Assembly (NCBI GenBank): GCA_002731655.1
Contig: PCCI01000018.1
Span: 15,545-50,260, forward strand
Direction of reading: 5' to 3'
Origin: Methanobacteriota archaeon
GTDB taxonomy: Archaea; Thermoplasmatota; Poseidoniia; MGIII; CG-Epi1
Length of the DNA stretch: 34,716 nt
The notes under the pieces were generated by a model that did no database searches, was not told the DNA's origin, and worked only from the letters and a program-made list of their open reading frames with translations. Below, piece after piece: positions 23,738-30,738 of the stretch (the first letter of the stretch is position 1; each line of letters starts with the position of its first letter). Made by a program: the position numbers and the translations under genes.

Positions 23738-24402
23738 GTCCCCCGCCCGGCGAACTGGCAGCGCTGCGCGAAGCGACGCTCGAGCAGACTCGCGCTGCGC
23801 TGGCGGAAGCGGTGACGCCCGACCGTGGGCTGCTGCAGGGCGTCAGGGCGCTCGACGAGGCGCTCGAAGCTGAAAACCGGCTCGCCGAACGGCTGGCGCG
23901 CTGGGCGGCGGAAGCGGCTGGCGCAGCGCGGCAGCCACCCGCGGCGGAGCTGCCGCCCGACGCGCCCGAGCCGCTGCGCGAGCTACAGATTGCCTGGCGG
24001 GAGTCCGGAGCGCGCGGTGAGCGGCTGCGCGACTGGCTCGAGGCGCAGGCGCCCGACGTGGCGTCGTCGCTGGCTGCCTTGCTCGGCCCGCTGCTCGCGG
24101 CGCGCGTGATTGCCGCTGCTGGCTCGTTACCGCGGTTGGCGCGACTGCCCGGCTCGACCATCCAGACGCTCGGCGCTGAGCGGGCGCTCTTCGCGCATCG
24201 CGGCGGCGGCGCGTCGCCGCCCAAGCATGGGCTGCTGCTGGCGCATCCGCTGGTGCGCGACGCCCCGCGCCGGGAGCGCGGCCGCATGGCGCGGAGGCTG
24301 GCCGCCAAGGCGGCGATTGCGGCGCGCGTCGACTGCTACGGCGGGGAGCCGTGCGGCGCCGAATTACTGGCGGCACTGGGTTCCGATGACCCGGTTAAAT
24401 AA
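23734..24402 (+). CDS. nop5: Short Nop5-type NOP-domain protein
   Basis: Nop5 is the C/D-box sRNP scaffold that links fibrillarin to L7Ae and the guide RNA for 2'-O-methylation of rRNA. Residues about 105-222 are a full NOP domain: SLAALLGPLLAARVIAAAGS, RLPGSTIQTLGAERALFAH, PPKHGLLLAHPLV and RGRMARRLAAKAAIAARVDC. Residues 1-100 are charged helix that may be the coiled-coil pair. The usual fibrillarin-binding N-terminal domain is missing: archaeal Nop5 is normally about 370-420 residues, this is 222. The GTG start overlaps the previous stop (GTGA), and no in-frame extension is possible because the surface-protein gene occupies the upstream DNA in another frame. Fibrillarin is not in the window. 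The NOP assignment is firm; that this is the organism's only Nop5 is not known. Confidence 0.85.
   Translation: MSPPPGELAALREATLEQTRAALAEAVTPDRGLLQGVRALDEALEAENRLAERLARWAAEAAGAARQPPAAELPPDAPEPLRELQIAWRESGARGERLRDWLEAQAPDVASSLAALLGPLLAARVIAAAGSLPRLARLPGSTIQTLGAERALFAHRGGGASPPKHGLLLAHPLVRDAPRRERGRMARRLAAKAAIAARVDCYGGEPCGAELLAALGSDDPVK
24395..24402 (+). promoter_or_regulatory. TATA box for the DUF368 gene
   Basis: TTAAATAA, centred about 23 bases before GTG 24421. Its last three bases are the stop codon of the Nop5 gene, so the box is embedded in the upstream coding end. Confidence 0.55.
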
Positions 24403-24420
24403 CGGCGGTGCTCAGCGCGC

Positions 24421-25284
24421 GTGCGAATTCCCCCTTTCGCCGCCGGGCTGCTGATGGGCTCGGCCGACGCAGTGCCGGGCATCAGCGGCGGCACGATCGC
24501 GCTGGTGATTGGCCTCTATCGCCGGTTGATTGATTCAATCGCGACGGTGCTGGAATACCCGCGCCGGCGCGATTTCGAGGCGCTACGCGCGCCTCTGGCG
24601 TTCCTACTGCCGCTCGGCCTTGGGATGGCGACCGCCTACTGGCTGATGTCGCGGTTGCTCATCGGCCCCGAAGGCAATCCTGGAATCCTGCTACACGAAA
24701 CCACGGCACCGCTCTGTTATGGCCTCTTCAGCGGCCTCGTGGCGGTCTCGTTGCGCGAGCCGTGGCGCCGCATCGACGCGCCGCAGCGCAAACATCTGGC
24801 GTTCGCCGGGACGGGAGCGGTAGCGACCTTCGTCGTGCTGGGGCTGCCGTTCGCGACGAGCGCGCCGGCCGGCTGGATGCTGCCAGTTGGCGGCGCGCTG
24901 GCGCTGACGGCGATGCTGCTGCCGGGGGTGAGCGGCTCGCTGGTGCTGGTGATGCTCGGCCAGTATGCGACCATCGCCGGCGCGGTGCACGAGCCGCGGC
25001 TGACGCCGCTGCTCTGGTTCGGCAGCGGCGGCCTTGTCGCGGCGCTGGTGGTGGTGCCGCGGCTGCAGCGGCTGCTCATCGAGCGACCAGGGCGCACGCT
25101 AGCGGTGCTCACGGGCGTCATGGCCGGTTCGCTGCGCGCGCTCTGGCCGTGGAAGGCGAGCTACGACGTGCGCGTGGGCGACCTTTCACCGCAGTTTGTG
25201 GGCGAAAACTGGCCCGAAGTGGCGCTGGCGGCGCTACTGGGGGGATTGCTAGTGCTGGCGCTGGAAAGGTTTTCTCGTCGATAG
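24421..25284 (+). CDS. DUF368 (PopT-type) polyprenyl-phosphate translocase family protein
   Basis: A 287-residue polytopic membrane protein with about eight hydrophobic segments. The DUF368 hallmark is present twice as an inverted-repeat-like motif: GSADAVPGISGGTIALVIGLY near the N terminus (given here as its core) and LLPGVSGSLVLVMLGQY in the middle. Bacterial DUF368 members (PopT) return the lipid carrier undecaprenyl phosphate to the inner leaflet; archaeal members probably act on polyprenyl/dolichyl phosphate used for glycan assembly. This fits the surface-glycoprotein and glycosyltransferase genes in the window. GTG 24421 follows a TTAAATAA box by about 23 bases, implying a leaderless transcript. 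The substrate is inferred from the family. Confidence 0.87.
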   Translation: MRIPPFAAGLLMGSADAVPGISGGTIALVIGLYRRLIDSIATVLEYPRRRDFEALRAPLAFLLPLGLGMATAYWLMSRLLIGPEGNPGILLHETTAPLCYGLFSGLVAVSLREPWRRIDAPQRKHLAFAGTGAVATFVVLGLPFATSAPAGWMLPVGGALALTAMLLPGVSGSLVLVMLGQYATIAGAVHEPRLTPLLWFGSGGLVAALVVVPRLQRLLIERPGRTLAVLTGVMAGSLRALWPWKASYDVRVGDLSPQFVGENWPEVALAALLGGLLVLALERFSRR

Positions 25285-25298
25285 ACGAACCGCAGCGC

Positions 25299-25304
25299 TT
25301 AAAT
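25299..25304 (+). promoter_or_regulatory. TATA-like box of the trkA-trkH operon
   Basis: TTAAAT centred about 26 bases before ATG 25328. GGTGAAGG also lies 6-7 bases ahead of the ATG, so the start has both leaderless spacing and a Shine-Dalgarno-like sequence. Confidence 0.5.
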
Positions 25305-25327
25305 CGTACCTTCGGTGAAGGCGCAAA

Positions 25328-26692
25328 ATGCGCGTGGTCATAGCCGGCGCCGGCGACGTAGGTTACCGGGTGGCCCGGGACCTGGTGAATCGCGGCCACG
25401 GCATCAGCATTATCGACTCCGACCCAGCCGCCATCAAGCGGGCGCAGGGGCTCGACGCGCAGGTCATCCAGGGCCACGCTGCGGCGCCGAAGCTGCTCGT
25501 CGAGCAGTCGGGGTTGGCGGAAGCCGACCTGTTCATCGGTGTGACCGGCAACGACATGGTCAACATCCTCGGTTGCACCTTCGCCAAGGCGATTGGCTGC
25601 CGCACGATTGCGCGCGTCAACGAGCCGCAGTTGCTCGACTGGCCGTTCGAGCCTGACCCGCAGGCCGTTTTCGGGCTTGATGCCTATATCAGCCCTGACG
25701 AGCTGGCGATGCACCGCATCTGGCAAATCCTCTCGCGACCGGCACTGACGCGGCTTGAGCACTTCTCGGTTGGCAAACTGCGCATCCTCGAAGTCAGGCT
25801 GGACGACAGCTCGCCTGCGGTGGGCCGCACGCTCGACAGCATCGAGCTGCCACCGCACTGTCGAGTTGTGCTGGTTTCGCGCGACGAGGGCATCATCATT
25901 CCGCGCAGCGAGGAAGTCTTGCTGCCACGCGACCGGCTGCTGGTGCTGCTGAGCGACGTCCACGAACTCGAAGAGCTTTCGGAGTCGCTCGGTGCGCCGA
26001 AGGAAGTTACGGGCGAGGGGAACATCAAGCGGCTGATGATTGCCGGCAGCACGCAGGTTGCCTTGCGGCTGGCCGAACAGGTGGCGCGCCGCTACGACGG
26101 GGTGCAGGTCTACCTCGTCGAGCCCGACCGCGCGCGCGCCGAGGAGGTCAGCGAGCGGCTGTCCGACGACGTGACGGTACTGGTGGGGTCGCCGACTGAC
26201 CGCCACTTCCTGCGTGAGGAGGGGATTCGCCACGAGGATTTGTTTGTCGCGGCGACCGAACGCGAGGATTTGAACATGCTCAGCTGCCTGCTCGCCAAGC
26301 GCGAGGGGGCGCGCCGCACGGTGGCGCTGGTCTACCAGACCGAGCTGGAGCACGTCGTGCAGAACACCGGCGTTGACACGCTCATCAACCCCAAGCGAGT
26401 GGCGGTGACCGCCATTCTGAACCGCGCCACGACGACCGAGGAAATCGAGGCGCTGGAGGAACTGCAGGGCGGCGAAGCGTCGATTCGCGAATTCCTGGTC
26501 AAGGCTGACAATGGCCTAGTGGGGAAGTCCATCGCGAAGCTCGAGCTCCCCGAGGGGAGCATGGTGGCGCTCATCAACCGCGGCGGTGAGCCGTTTTTCC
26601 CCGATGAGGACGAAGTCCTGCGGGGGAGCGACCACCTGCTGGTTTTCACGCTCAAGGGGCAGCTGCCGGCGCTGGAGAAGCTCTTCCGCTGA
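25328..26692 (+). CDS. trkA: TrkA, NAD-binding regulatory subunit of Trk potassium uptake
   Basis: A 454-residue peripheral protein with two RCK units, each an NAD-binding Rossmann domain (TrkA-N) followed by a TrkA-C domain. The first Rossmann loop is VVIAGAGDVGYRVARDLVNRGH with the acidic strand end IIDSD; the second begins LMIAGSTQVALRLAEQVARR near residue 237, where the Gly-rich loop is less canonical, with YLVEPD as its acidic strand end. TrkA-C parts include LEVRLDDSSPAVGRTLDSI and FLVKADNGLVGKSIAKLEL. It gates the TrkH channel in response to NAD(H)/ATP at the inner membrane face. trkH starts two bases after the stop, so they form an operon. Length and architecture match full-size TrkA. 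Confidence 0.94.
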   Translation: MRVVIAGAGDVGYRVARDLVNRGHGISIIDSDPAAIKRAQGLDAQVIQGHAAAPKLLVEQSGLAEADLFIGVTGNDMVNILGCTFAKAIGCRTIARVNEPQLLDWPFEPDPQAVFGLDAYISPDELAMHRIWQILSRPALTRLEHFSVGKLRILEVRLDDSSPAVGRTLDSIELPPHCRVVLVSRDEGIIIPRSEEVLLPRDRLLVLLSDVHELEELSESLGAPKEVTGEGNIKRLMIAGSTQVALRLAEQVARRYDGVQVYLVEPDRARAEEVSERLSDDVTVLVGSPTDRHFLREEGIRHEDLFVAATEREDLNMLSCLLAKREGARRTVALVYQTELEHVVQNTGVDTLINPKRVAVTAILNRATTTEEIEALEELQGGEASIREFLVKADNGLVGKSIAKLELPEGSMVALINRGGEPFFPDEDEVLRGSDHLLVFTLKGQLPALEKLFR

Positions 26693-26693
26693 C

Positions 26694-28262
26694 ATGCGCG
26701 GACGCCTGCTGCTGAGTCTGCTGGGAGTGCTGCTGGCGCTGTTCGGCAGCACCTTCCTGCTGCCGCTGTTCGCGGGGCTGCTGCTGGGTGAGCCACGCGA
26801 GCAGGTGGCGTGGCTCTACGGGCTGCCGCTACTACTCTCGGTCGGTGGCGGGTCGCTGCTCTACTTCCAGTTCCGCAGCGACGAGGAGCTGCGCGACCGC
26901 GAAGCGTTCGCGCTAGTGAGTGTGGCGTGGCTGCTCTTCGCCGTGTTTGGCGCGATACCCTACGTAATGGCGGGCGACATGGCAAGTAGCGACGGTGAGC
27001 CGCTGATGGTGTACGACCTGACGCTGGCTGAGGCGTATTTCGAGTCAATCTCGGGGCTGACGACCACCGGCGCGACCGTTTTCGATTCCTCGGTCGCCAA
27101 CGGCACCACCGACGACGGCTATTTCGCAGCGCCCAAGTCGCTGCTGCTCTGGCGCTCGCAGTCGCAGTGGCTGGGCGGGATGGGAATTATCGTGCTCGCG
27201 ACGGTGGTGCTGTCGCGGCTGCTTGGTGGCGGCATCCAGGTGCTGCGCGCCGAGATGCCGGGAACCGGCGTCACGCGCGTCAAACCGCAAATGGCACAGA
27301 CGGCGCGGCTGCTGTGGGGACTCTACGCCGGCCTCACCGTCGTCGAAATGATGCTGCTGCGCTTCGTCGGCGAGCTGCCGCTCTACGACGCAGTCTGCAC
27401 TGCCTTCTCCAACCTCTCGACTGGTGGCTTCTCGCCGCAGGCGGGCTCGATTGGCGCTTACGACAGCGGCCTTGTCGAAGGCATCGTCATCGCCTTCATG
27501 CTGCTGGCTGGCATCAATTTCGTTCTGCTTTACGGCTTTTTCATAAGCTTGCGCCGCAACGACGAACAGCGGCTTTTGCGGGGCTGGCAGCATCTCTGGA
27601 CCAGTGGCGAGTTCCGCTACTACCTCAGCTTCGTGGGCATTGCGATTTCGCTGGTGGTCATCGGCCTCTGGGCGCCGTTACGGGGCAACGGCTGGACCTT
27701 TGGCGAGGCGCTGCGACCGGCACTCTTTCAGGTGGTCTCGATCCTGACCGGCACCGGCTTCACCTCGCAGGACTACGGCAACTGGGCGGTGGCGGCGCAG
27801 TTCGTGCTGCTGCTGCTGATGTTCATCGGCGGCTGCGCCGGCTCGACCACCGGTGGCCTCAAGATCATCCGCATCGAAATCATGCTCAAGGCGCTCTGGC
27901 GCGAGCTATTTCTCGTGGTCCACCCACGTGCGGTGCGCAAGCTGCGGCTGGGCGCCACGGTGCTCGACGAAACACTAGTGCGCAACGTCGCTGTCTTCTT
28001 CTTCATCTACATCATCCTGTTCCTGACCGGCGCGCTGGTGCTGCTCTACCTCGAACCGGGCTGGGGACTGGTCGATGCGATGGCCGCCTCGATTGCGTGC
28101 CTCAGCAACGTCGGCCCCGGCCTCGGCGCGGTCGGTCCCGGCACCAGCTACGCTGGCCTCTCGAGCGGCACGTTGAGCGTACTCTCGCTGCTGATGTGGC
28201 TCGGCAGGCTGGAGATTATCACCGGCCTGCTGCTATTCTTCCCGGGGACTTACCGCGACTAG
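26694..28262 (+). CDS. trkH: TrkH/KtrB-family potassium transporter subunit
   Basis: A 522-residue polytopic membrane protein forming the ion path of the Trk system. Each of the four pore-loop repeats shows its selectivity-filter glycine: SISGLTTTGATVF, FSNLSTGGFSP, SILTGTGFTSQ and LSNVGPGLGAVGP. Two N-terminal helices precede the first repeat, as in TrkH. The ATG at 26694 follows the trkA TGA by one base, and the upstream open frame (from 26586) is antisense to nothing but lies inside trkA and is not membrane-like. K+ import matters for osmotic balance in marine archaea. No oddities are seen. Confidence 0.94.
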   Translation: MRGRLLLSLLGVLLALFGSTFLLPLFAGLLLGEPREQVAWLYGLPLLLSVGGGSLLYFQFRSDEELRDREAFALVSVAWLLFAVFGAIPYVMAGDMASSDGEPLMVYDLTLAEAYFESISGLTTTGATVFDSSVANGTTDDGYFAAPKSLLLWRSQSQWLGGMGIIVLATVVLSRLLGGGIQVLRAEMPGTGVTRVKPQMAQTARLLWGLYAGLTVVEMMLLRFVGELPLYDAVCTAFSNLSTGGFSPQAGSIGAYDSGLVEGIVIAFMLLAGINFVLLYGFFISLRRNDEQRLLRGWQHLWTSGEFRYYLSFVGIAISLVVIGLWAPLRGNGWTFGEALRPALFQVVSILTGTGFTSQDYGNWAVAAQFVLLLLMFIGGCAGSTTGGLKIIRIEIMLKALWRELFLVVHPRAVRKLRLGATVLDETLVRNVAVFFFIYIILFLTGALVLLYLEPGWGLVDAMAASIACLSNVGPGLGAVGPGTSYAGLSSGTLSVLSLLMWLGRLEIITGLLLFFPGTYRD

Positions 28263-28280
28263 CGTTCCGACAACCGCGAC

Positions 28281-28288
28281 TGATTTAG
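28281..28288 (+). promoter_or_regulatory. TATA-like box for the Ala-rich membrane protein
   Basis: TGATTTAG, centred about 24 bases before GTG 28309 and just after the trkH stop. Confidence 0.45.
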
Positions 28289-28308
28289 CCGCCGTCCACT
28301 GCACCACC

Positions 28309-28845
28309 GTGGGCAAGCAGGCGTGGGCGCGCTACGGGATGAACAAGGCGCGCGGCATGGCGCAGAAGCAGGCGCGCTTCGACGAGGGCGAGGCGGACGG
28401 CCGTGCGGCGGCGCTCGCGGCCGAGGCGGGGGCGGACCGCGACGCGCTTCAGCGGGCGGCGACCGGCGCCGCATGGCGCGAGGCCGAGGCGGCGACCGCC
28501 GCCGCACGCGGGGAGGCGGAGCGACTGGCCGCGTTGGTCACGCCGCAGCGGCGTTCGCGCACGCTGCCATGGCTGACGCTGGCGTCCGCGCTGCTACTGG
28601 CGCTGGCGGCATGGCTCGCCGCCTCGGCAGCGGTCGCGGGAGTGGCGGCGCTCGGTGGTGTTGGCGCGCTGCTGGTCGCTATCCACGGCTTGCGGCAGCC
28701 GATGCGGCTGCCGCAAGTTTCACGCGAGCAGCGCGACGACATATTGCAGCAGGCGCAGGCGGCCGCGCGTGAGGCGGGACTGAAGGCAGCATGGGTTGCC
28801 GGCTGGGAGCAGGGCTGGGCCGCGGGCTGGAAAGAGCGCGACTGA
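28309..28845 (+). CDS. Ala-rich protein with central TM hairpin, unknown function
   Basis: A 178-residue protein I do not recognise. Residues 1-85 are a charged, Ala/Glu/Gly-rich helix with small residues at regular steps (RFDEGEADGRAAAL). Two adjacent transmembrane segments follow (TLPWLTLASALLLALAAWLA and VAGVAALGGVGALLVAIHGL). The C-terminal 50 residues form another helix ending in a Gly-Trp repeat, AWVAGWEQGWAAGWKERD. Both soluble parts should lie on the same side, probably cytoplasmic. The spacing of Gly/Ala resembles GxxxG-type helix packing. GTG 28309 lies 24 bases from a TATA-like box. Codon pattern and GC match neighbours, supporting a real gene. It is convergent with orc1/cdc6, the stops being four bases apart. 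Confidence 0.65.
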   Translation: MGKQAWARYGMNKARGMAQKQARFDEGEADGRAAALAAEAGADRDALQRAATGAAWREAEAATAAARGEAERLAALVTPQRRSRTLPWLTLASALLLALAAWLAASAAVAGVAALGGVGALLVAIHGLRQPMRLPQVSREQRDDILQQAQAAAREAGLKAAWVAGWEQGWAAGWKERD

Positions 28846-28849
28846 AGCG

Positions 28850-30118
28850 CTACATCAGCCGTAGCTGCGGCTGCGCGAAGTGGCCGTCGGCGGCGAGGTC
28901 GAGCGCGCTCGACATGAAAGAGTCGTCGCTGATAATCGGCTGGAGTTCGCTGAATGGCACCGCGGTCGAGATGAAGCGGGTGCGGCCGTGGCGGCCGAGG
29001 CTGGCGACGCGCGCTGAGATGACGCCCTGCATGTCCAGCTCGGAAATGATGCCGCCGATGCGGCGCTGCGTCAGCGCGTCGAGTTCGAAGCGGTTGCATA
29101 TGCGGTAGTAGGTGTCGTAGACGTCGCCGGTGGTCTGCCGGTCGAGCCGCGACTGCGACTCGTTAGCGATTATCGACGCGAGCACCGCCTTGTGCTGGAG
29201 CGGCAGCTGGAGCACCATCTTGCGTACTTGGTCCTGCTCCATCATGCTCTCGGCGCGGTTGACGTAGTCGACCGTCACCTGCCGCAAGCCGTCGCGCTCG
29301 GCCATCTCGGCCGCGATGCGCAGCAGGTCGAGCGCCTTGCGGGCGTCGCCGTGCTCCTGCGCGGCGCGGCCGGCGCAGAGCGAGAGGACCTGCGGGTCGA
29401 GCGCTCCTTCGTGGAATGCCTGCCCAGCGCGCTGGTCGAGGATGTCGCGCAATTGCAGCGCGTTGTAAGGGGGAAAGGTCAGCGACTCCTCGCCGAGCCG
29501 CGACTTGACGCGCGGGTCCAGGAAGGTGGTGAACTTGGTGTCGTTCGAGATGCCGATGAGCGACATGCGCGCGTTGCCGAGGTCGGCGTTGATGCCGGTG
29601 AGGTGGTAGAGCACCTCGTCGCCCGATTTCTTCACCAGTGCGTCGACTTCATCGAGCACCACCAGCGCGATGCCGCCCGCCTCCTCCGCCTTGCGGCAGA
29701 GCGCCGCGTAGACCTGCTCCAGTCGCCAGCCGGTGTGCGGAATCGAGTCCTCCCAGTTGGTGGTGTAGGTCTGCCCGATATTGGCGAGGATGCCATAGGG
29801 CGTGTTGACCCGCTTGCAGTTGATGTGCGCGGTGTGGATAGCCCCCCCGTTAGCGGTGACCTTGTCCTTCAGCTGGTCGCAGATATACTTGGCGACCGCG
29901 GTCTTGCCAGTGCCGGTCTGCCCGTAAATTAGGATGTTGCTCGGCCGCGAACCTTCGAGGGCGGGGCGCAGGATATGCGCCACCTGGTCTATCTCGTCGT
30001 TGCGGTGCGGGAAGTCCTCTGGGACGTAGTCCGAGGAGAGCACGCCGCGGTTGCGGAATATGCGTCCTTCGCCCGTGAGGGCGTCAAAAACGTTACGGGA
30101 AGCTTGCGCTGACTGCAT
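28850..30118 (-). CDS. orc1/cdc6: Orc1/Cdc6 replication initiator
   Basis: An AAA+ ATPase that marks archaeal origins and loads the MCM helicase. About 422 residues: Walker A GQTGTGKTAVAKYI, Walker B VALVVLDEVDALV, sensor-1 region LIGISNDTKF, the sensor-2 area ALDLLRIAAEMAE and a C-terminal winged helix (LDALTQRRIGGIISELDMQGVI) that binds origin repeats. ATG 30118 is taken as the start (MQSAQASRNVF); TTG 30136 would add six residues. A TATAAA-type box at 30166-30171 would put the transcript start about 25 bases upstream of the ATG. The gene lies next to the PolD small-subunit gene, as near Pyrococcus origins. No key residue is missing. Confidence 0.94.
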   Translation of the reverse strand: MQSAQASRNVFDALTGEGRIFRNRGVLSSDYVPEDFPHRNDEIDQVAHILRPALEGSRPSNILIYGQTGTGKTAVAKYICDQLKDKVTANGGAIHTAHINCKRVNTPYGILANIGQTYTTNWEDSIPHTGWRLEQVYAALCRKAEEAGGIALVVLDEVDALVKKSGDEVLYHLTGINADLGNARMSLIGISNDTKFTTFLDPRVKSRLGEESLTFPPYNALQLRDILDQRAGQAFHEGALDPQVLSLCAGRAAQEHGDARKALDLLRIAAEMAERDGLRQVTVDYVNRAESMMEQDQVRKMVLQLPLQHKAVLASIIANESQSRLDRQTTGDVYDTYYRICNRFELDALTQRRIGGIISELDMQGVISARVASLGRHGRTRFISTAVPFSELQPIISDDSFMSSALDLAADGHFAQPQLRLM

Positions 30119-30292
30119 TAGTGGGAACCCGCTCAACCGCGGGGCCGTAGGTATAGCAGTCCGCGTATAAACGCTGCGGACCGGCGCGGCGCGAGAGGCT
30201 GATTTTTAACCCCCCTCTTGCCGCCGTTGCCGGCTGCCCGGGGCGCAGGCGGAGCGCGACTAAATACCACCCGCCGCGCGGTTCCGAGGGCT
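30119..30292. other. Intergenic region beside orc1/cdc6, candidate replication origin
   Basis: This 174-base gap is one of the two largest in the window. It holds three AT-rich islands (GTATAAAC near 30165, GATTTTTAAC near 30201, CTAAATAC near 30259) in otherwise GC-rich DNA, and the short inverted repeat TCCGC ... GCGGA flanking the first. I found no clear origin-recognition-box repeat and no tRNA-like fold. The case for an origin rests on position beside orc1/cdc6 and PolD only. Confidence 0.3.
30166..30171 (-). promoter_or_regulatory. TATA-like box for orc1/cdc6
   Basis: The minus strand reads TTTATA, centred about 50 bases before ATG 30118, giving a leader of roughly 25 bases. It lies within a short inverted repeat (TCCGC/GCGGA), which could also be a binding site for the Orc1 protein itself. 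Confidence 0.4.
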
Positions 30293-30679
30293 TCAGCGGG
30301 GGAGGTTGACGCGGAGCAATTTCCAGTGCACGCGCCCCTCCGTGACAAGCGCCTCGAGCCGCCGCTGGACCGCGGTCGGCCGCGCGTTGCCCGACTTGAC
30401 TTCGACGAAGACAATTTCGCGCGGATTGCCCTCGGCGAGGCCGGGGAAGACAACCAGGTCGACCGGGCTGCCAAGGAAGCGCGCCTCGGTCGGGTCGGCA
30501 GGGAAGTCGGGCAGGAACGGCGCCAGCTGCTCGGCGAACTGGCCGCCCAGCACGCTGCGCGAGCGGCTGATGGCCGCCTGCTCCAGCTGCCGCTTCCGCA
30601 GCCGCCACACCACTTCGCGCCACATCGCGCCGGCGAGCAGCGCCAGCAGTAGCAGGCCGACGATTTCGAGGGGAGTCAT
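30293..30679 (-). CDS. Predicted membrane-tethered endonuclease related to Holliday junction resolvase (COG4741-like)
   Basis: A 128-residue protein with one N-terminal transmembrane helix (PLEIVGLLLLALLAGAMW) and a basic helix, then a nuclease core: GGQFAEQLAPFLPDFPADPTEARFLG, the acidic motif SPVDLVVF and the E-x-K motif EIVFVEVKSGNARPTAVQRR. This is the layout of the archaeal proteins described as secreted/membrane endonucleases distantly related to Hjc. The D ... ExK residues for metal binding are all present. The ATG at 30679 directly precedes the hydrophobic helix; the frame is open to 30775 but the extension runs over the PolD 5' end. It is divergent from the PolD gene. Substrate and membrane side are unknown. 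Confidence 0.8.
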   Translation of the reverse strand: MTPLEIVGLLLLALLAGAMWREVVWRLRKRQLEQAAISRSRSVLGGQFAEQLAPFLPDFPADPTEARFLGSPVDLVVFPGLAEGNPREIVFVEVKSGNARPTAVQRRLEALVTEGRVHWKLLRVNLPR

Positions 30680-30738
30680 GGTGCGCCAGCCGCGTCGGGG
30701 AAAAAGGGGCAACTGTTTTGCCGGCTCCCCCATTAGGC

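Noticed and set aside
25118-26353. 411-codon minus-strand frame opposite DUF368/trkA
   Set aside because: Crosses two conserved genes and their promoter on the other strand; no domain.
27167-28288. 373-codon plus-strand frame inside trkH
   Set aside because: Arg/His/Ala-rich shadow of the conserved TrkH frame; no protein-like pattern.
30321-30328. TTCCAGTG, resembling the start of an archaeal origin-recognition box
   Set aside because: Only eight bases match, it lies inside the nuclease coding region, and no second copy is seen nearby.
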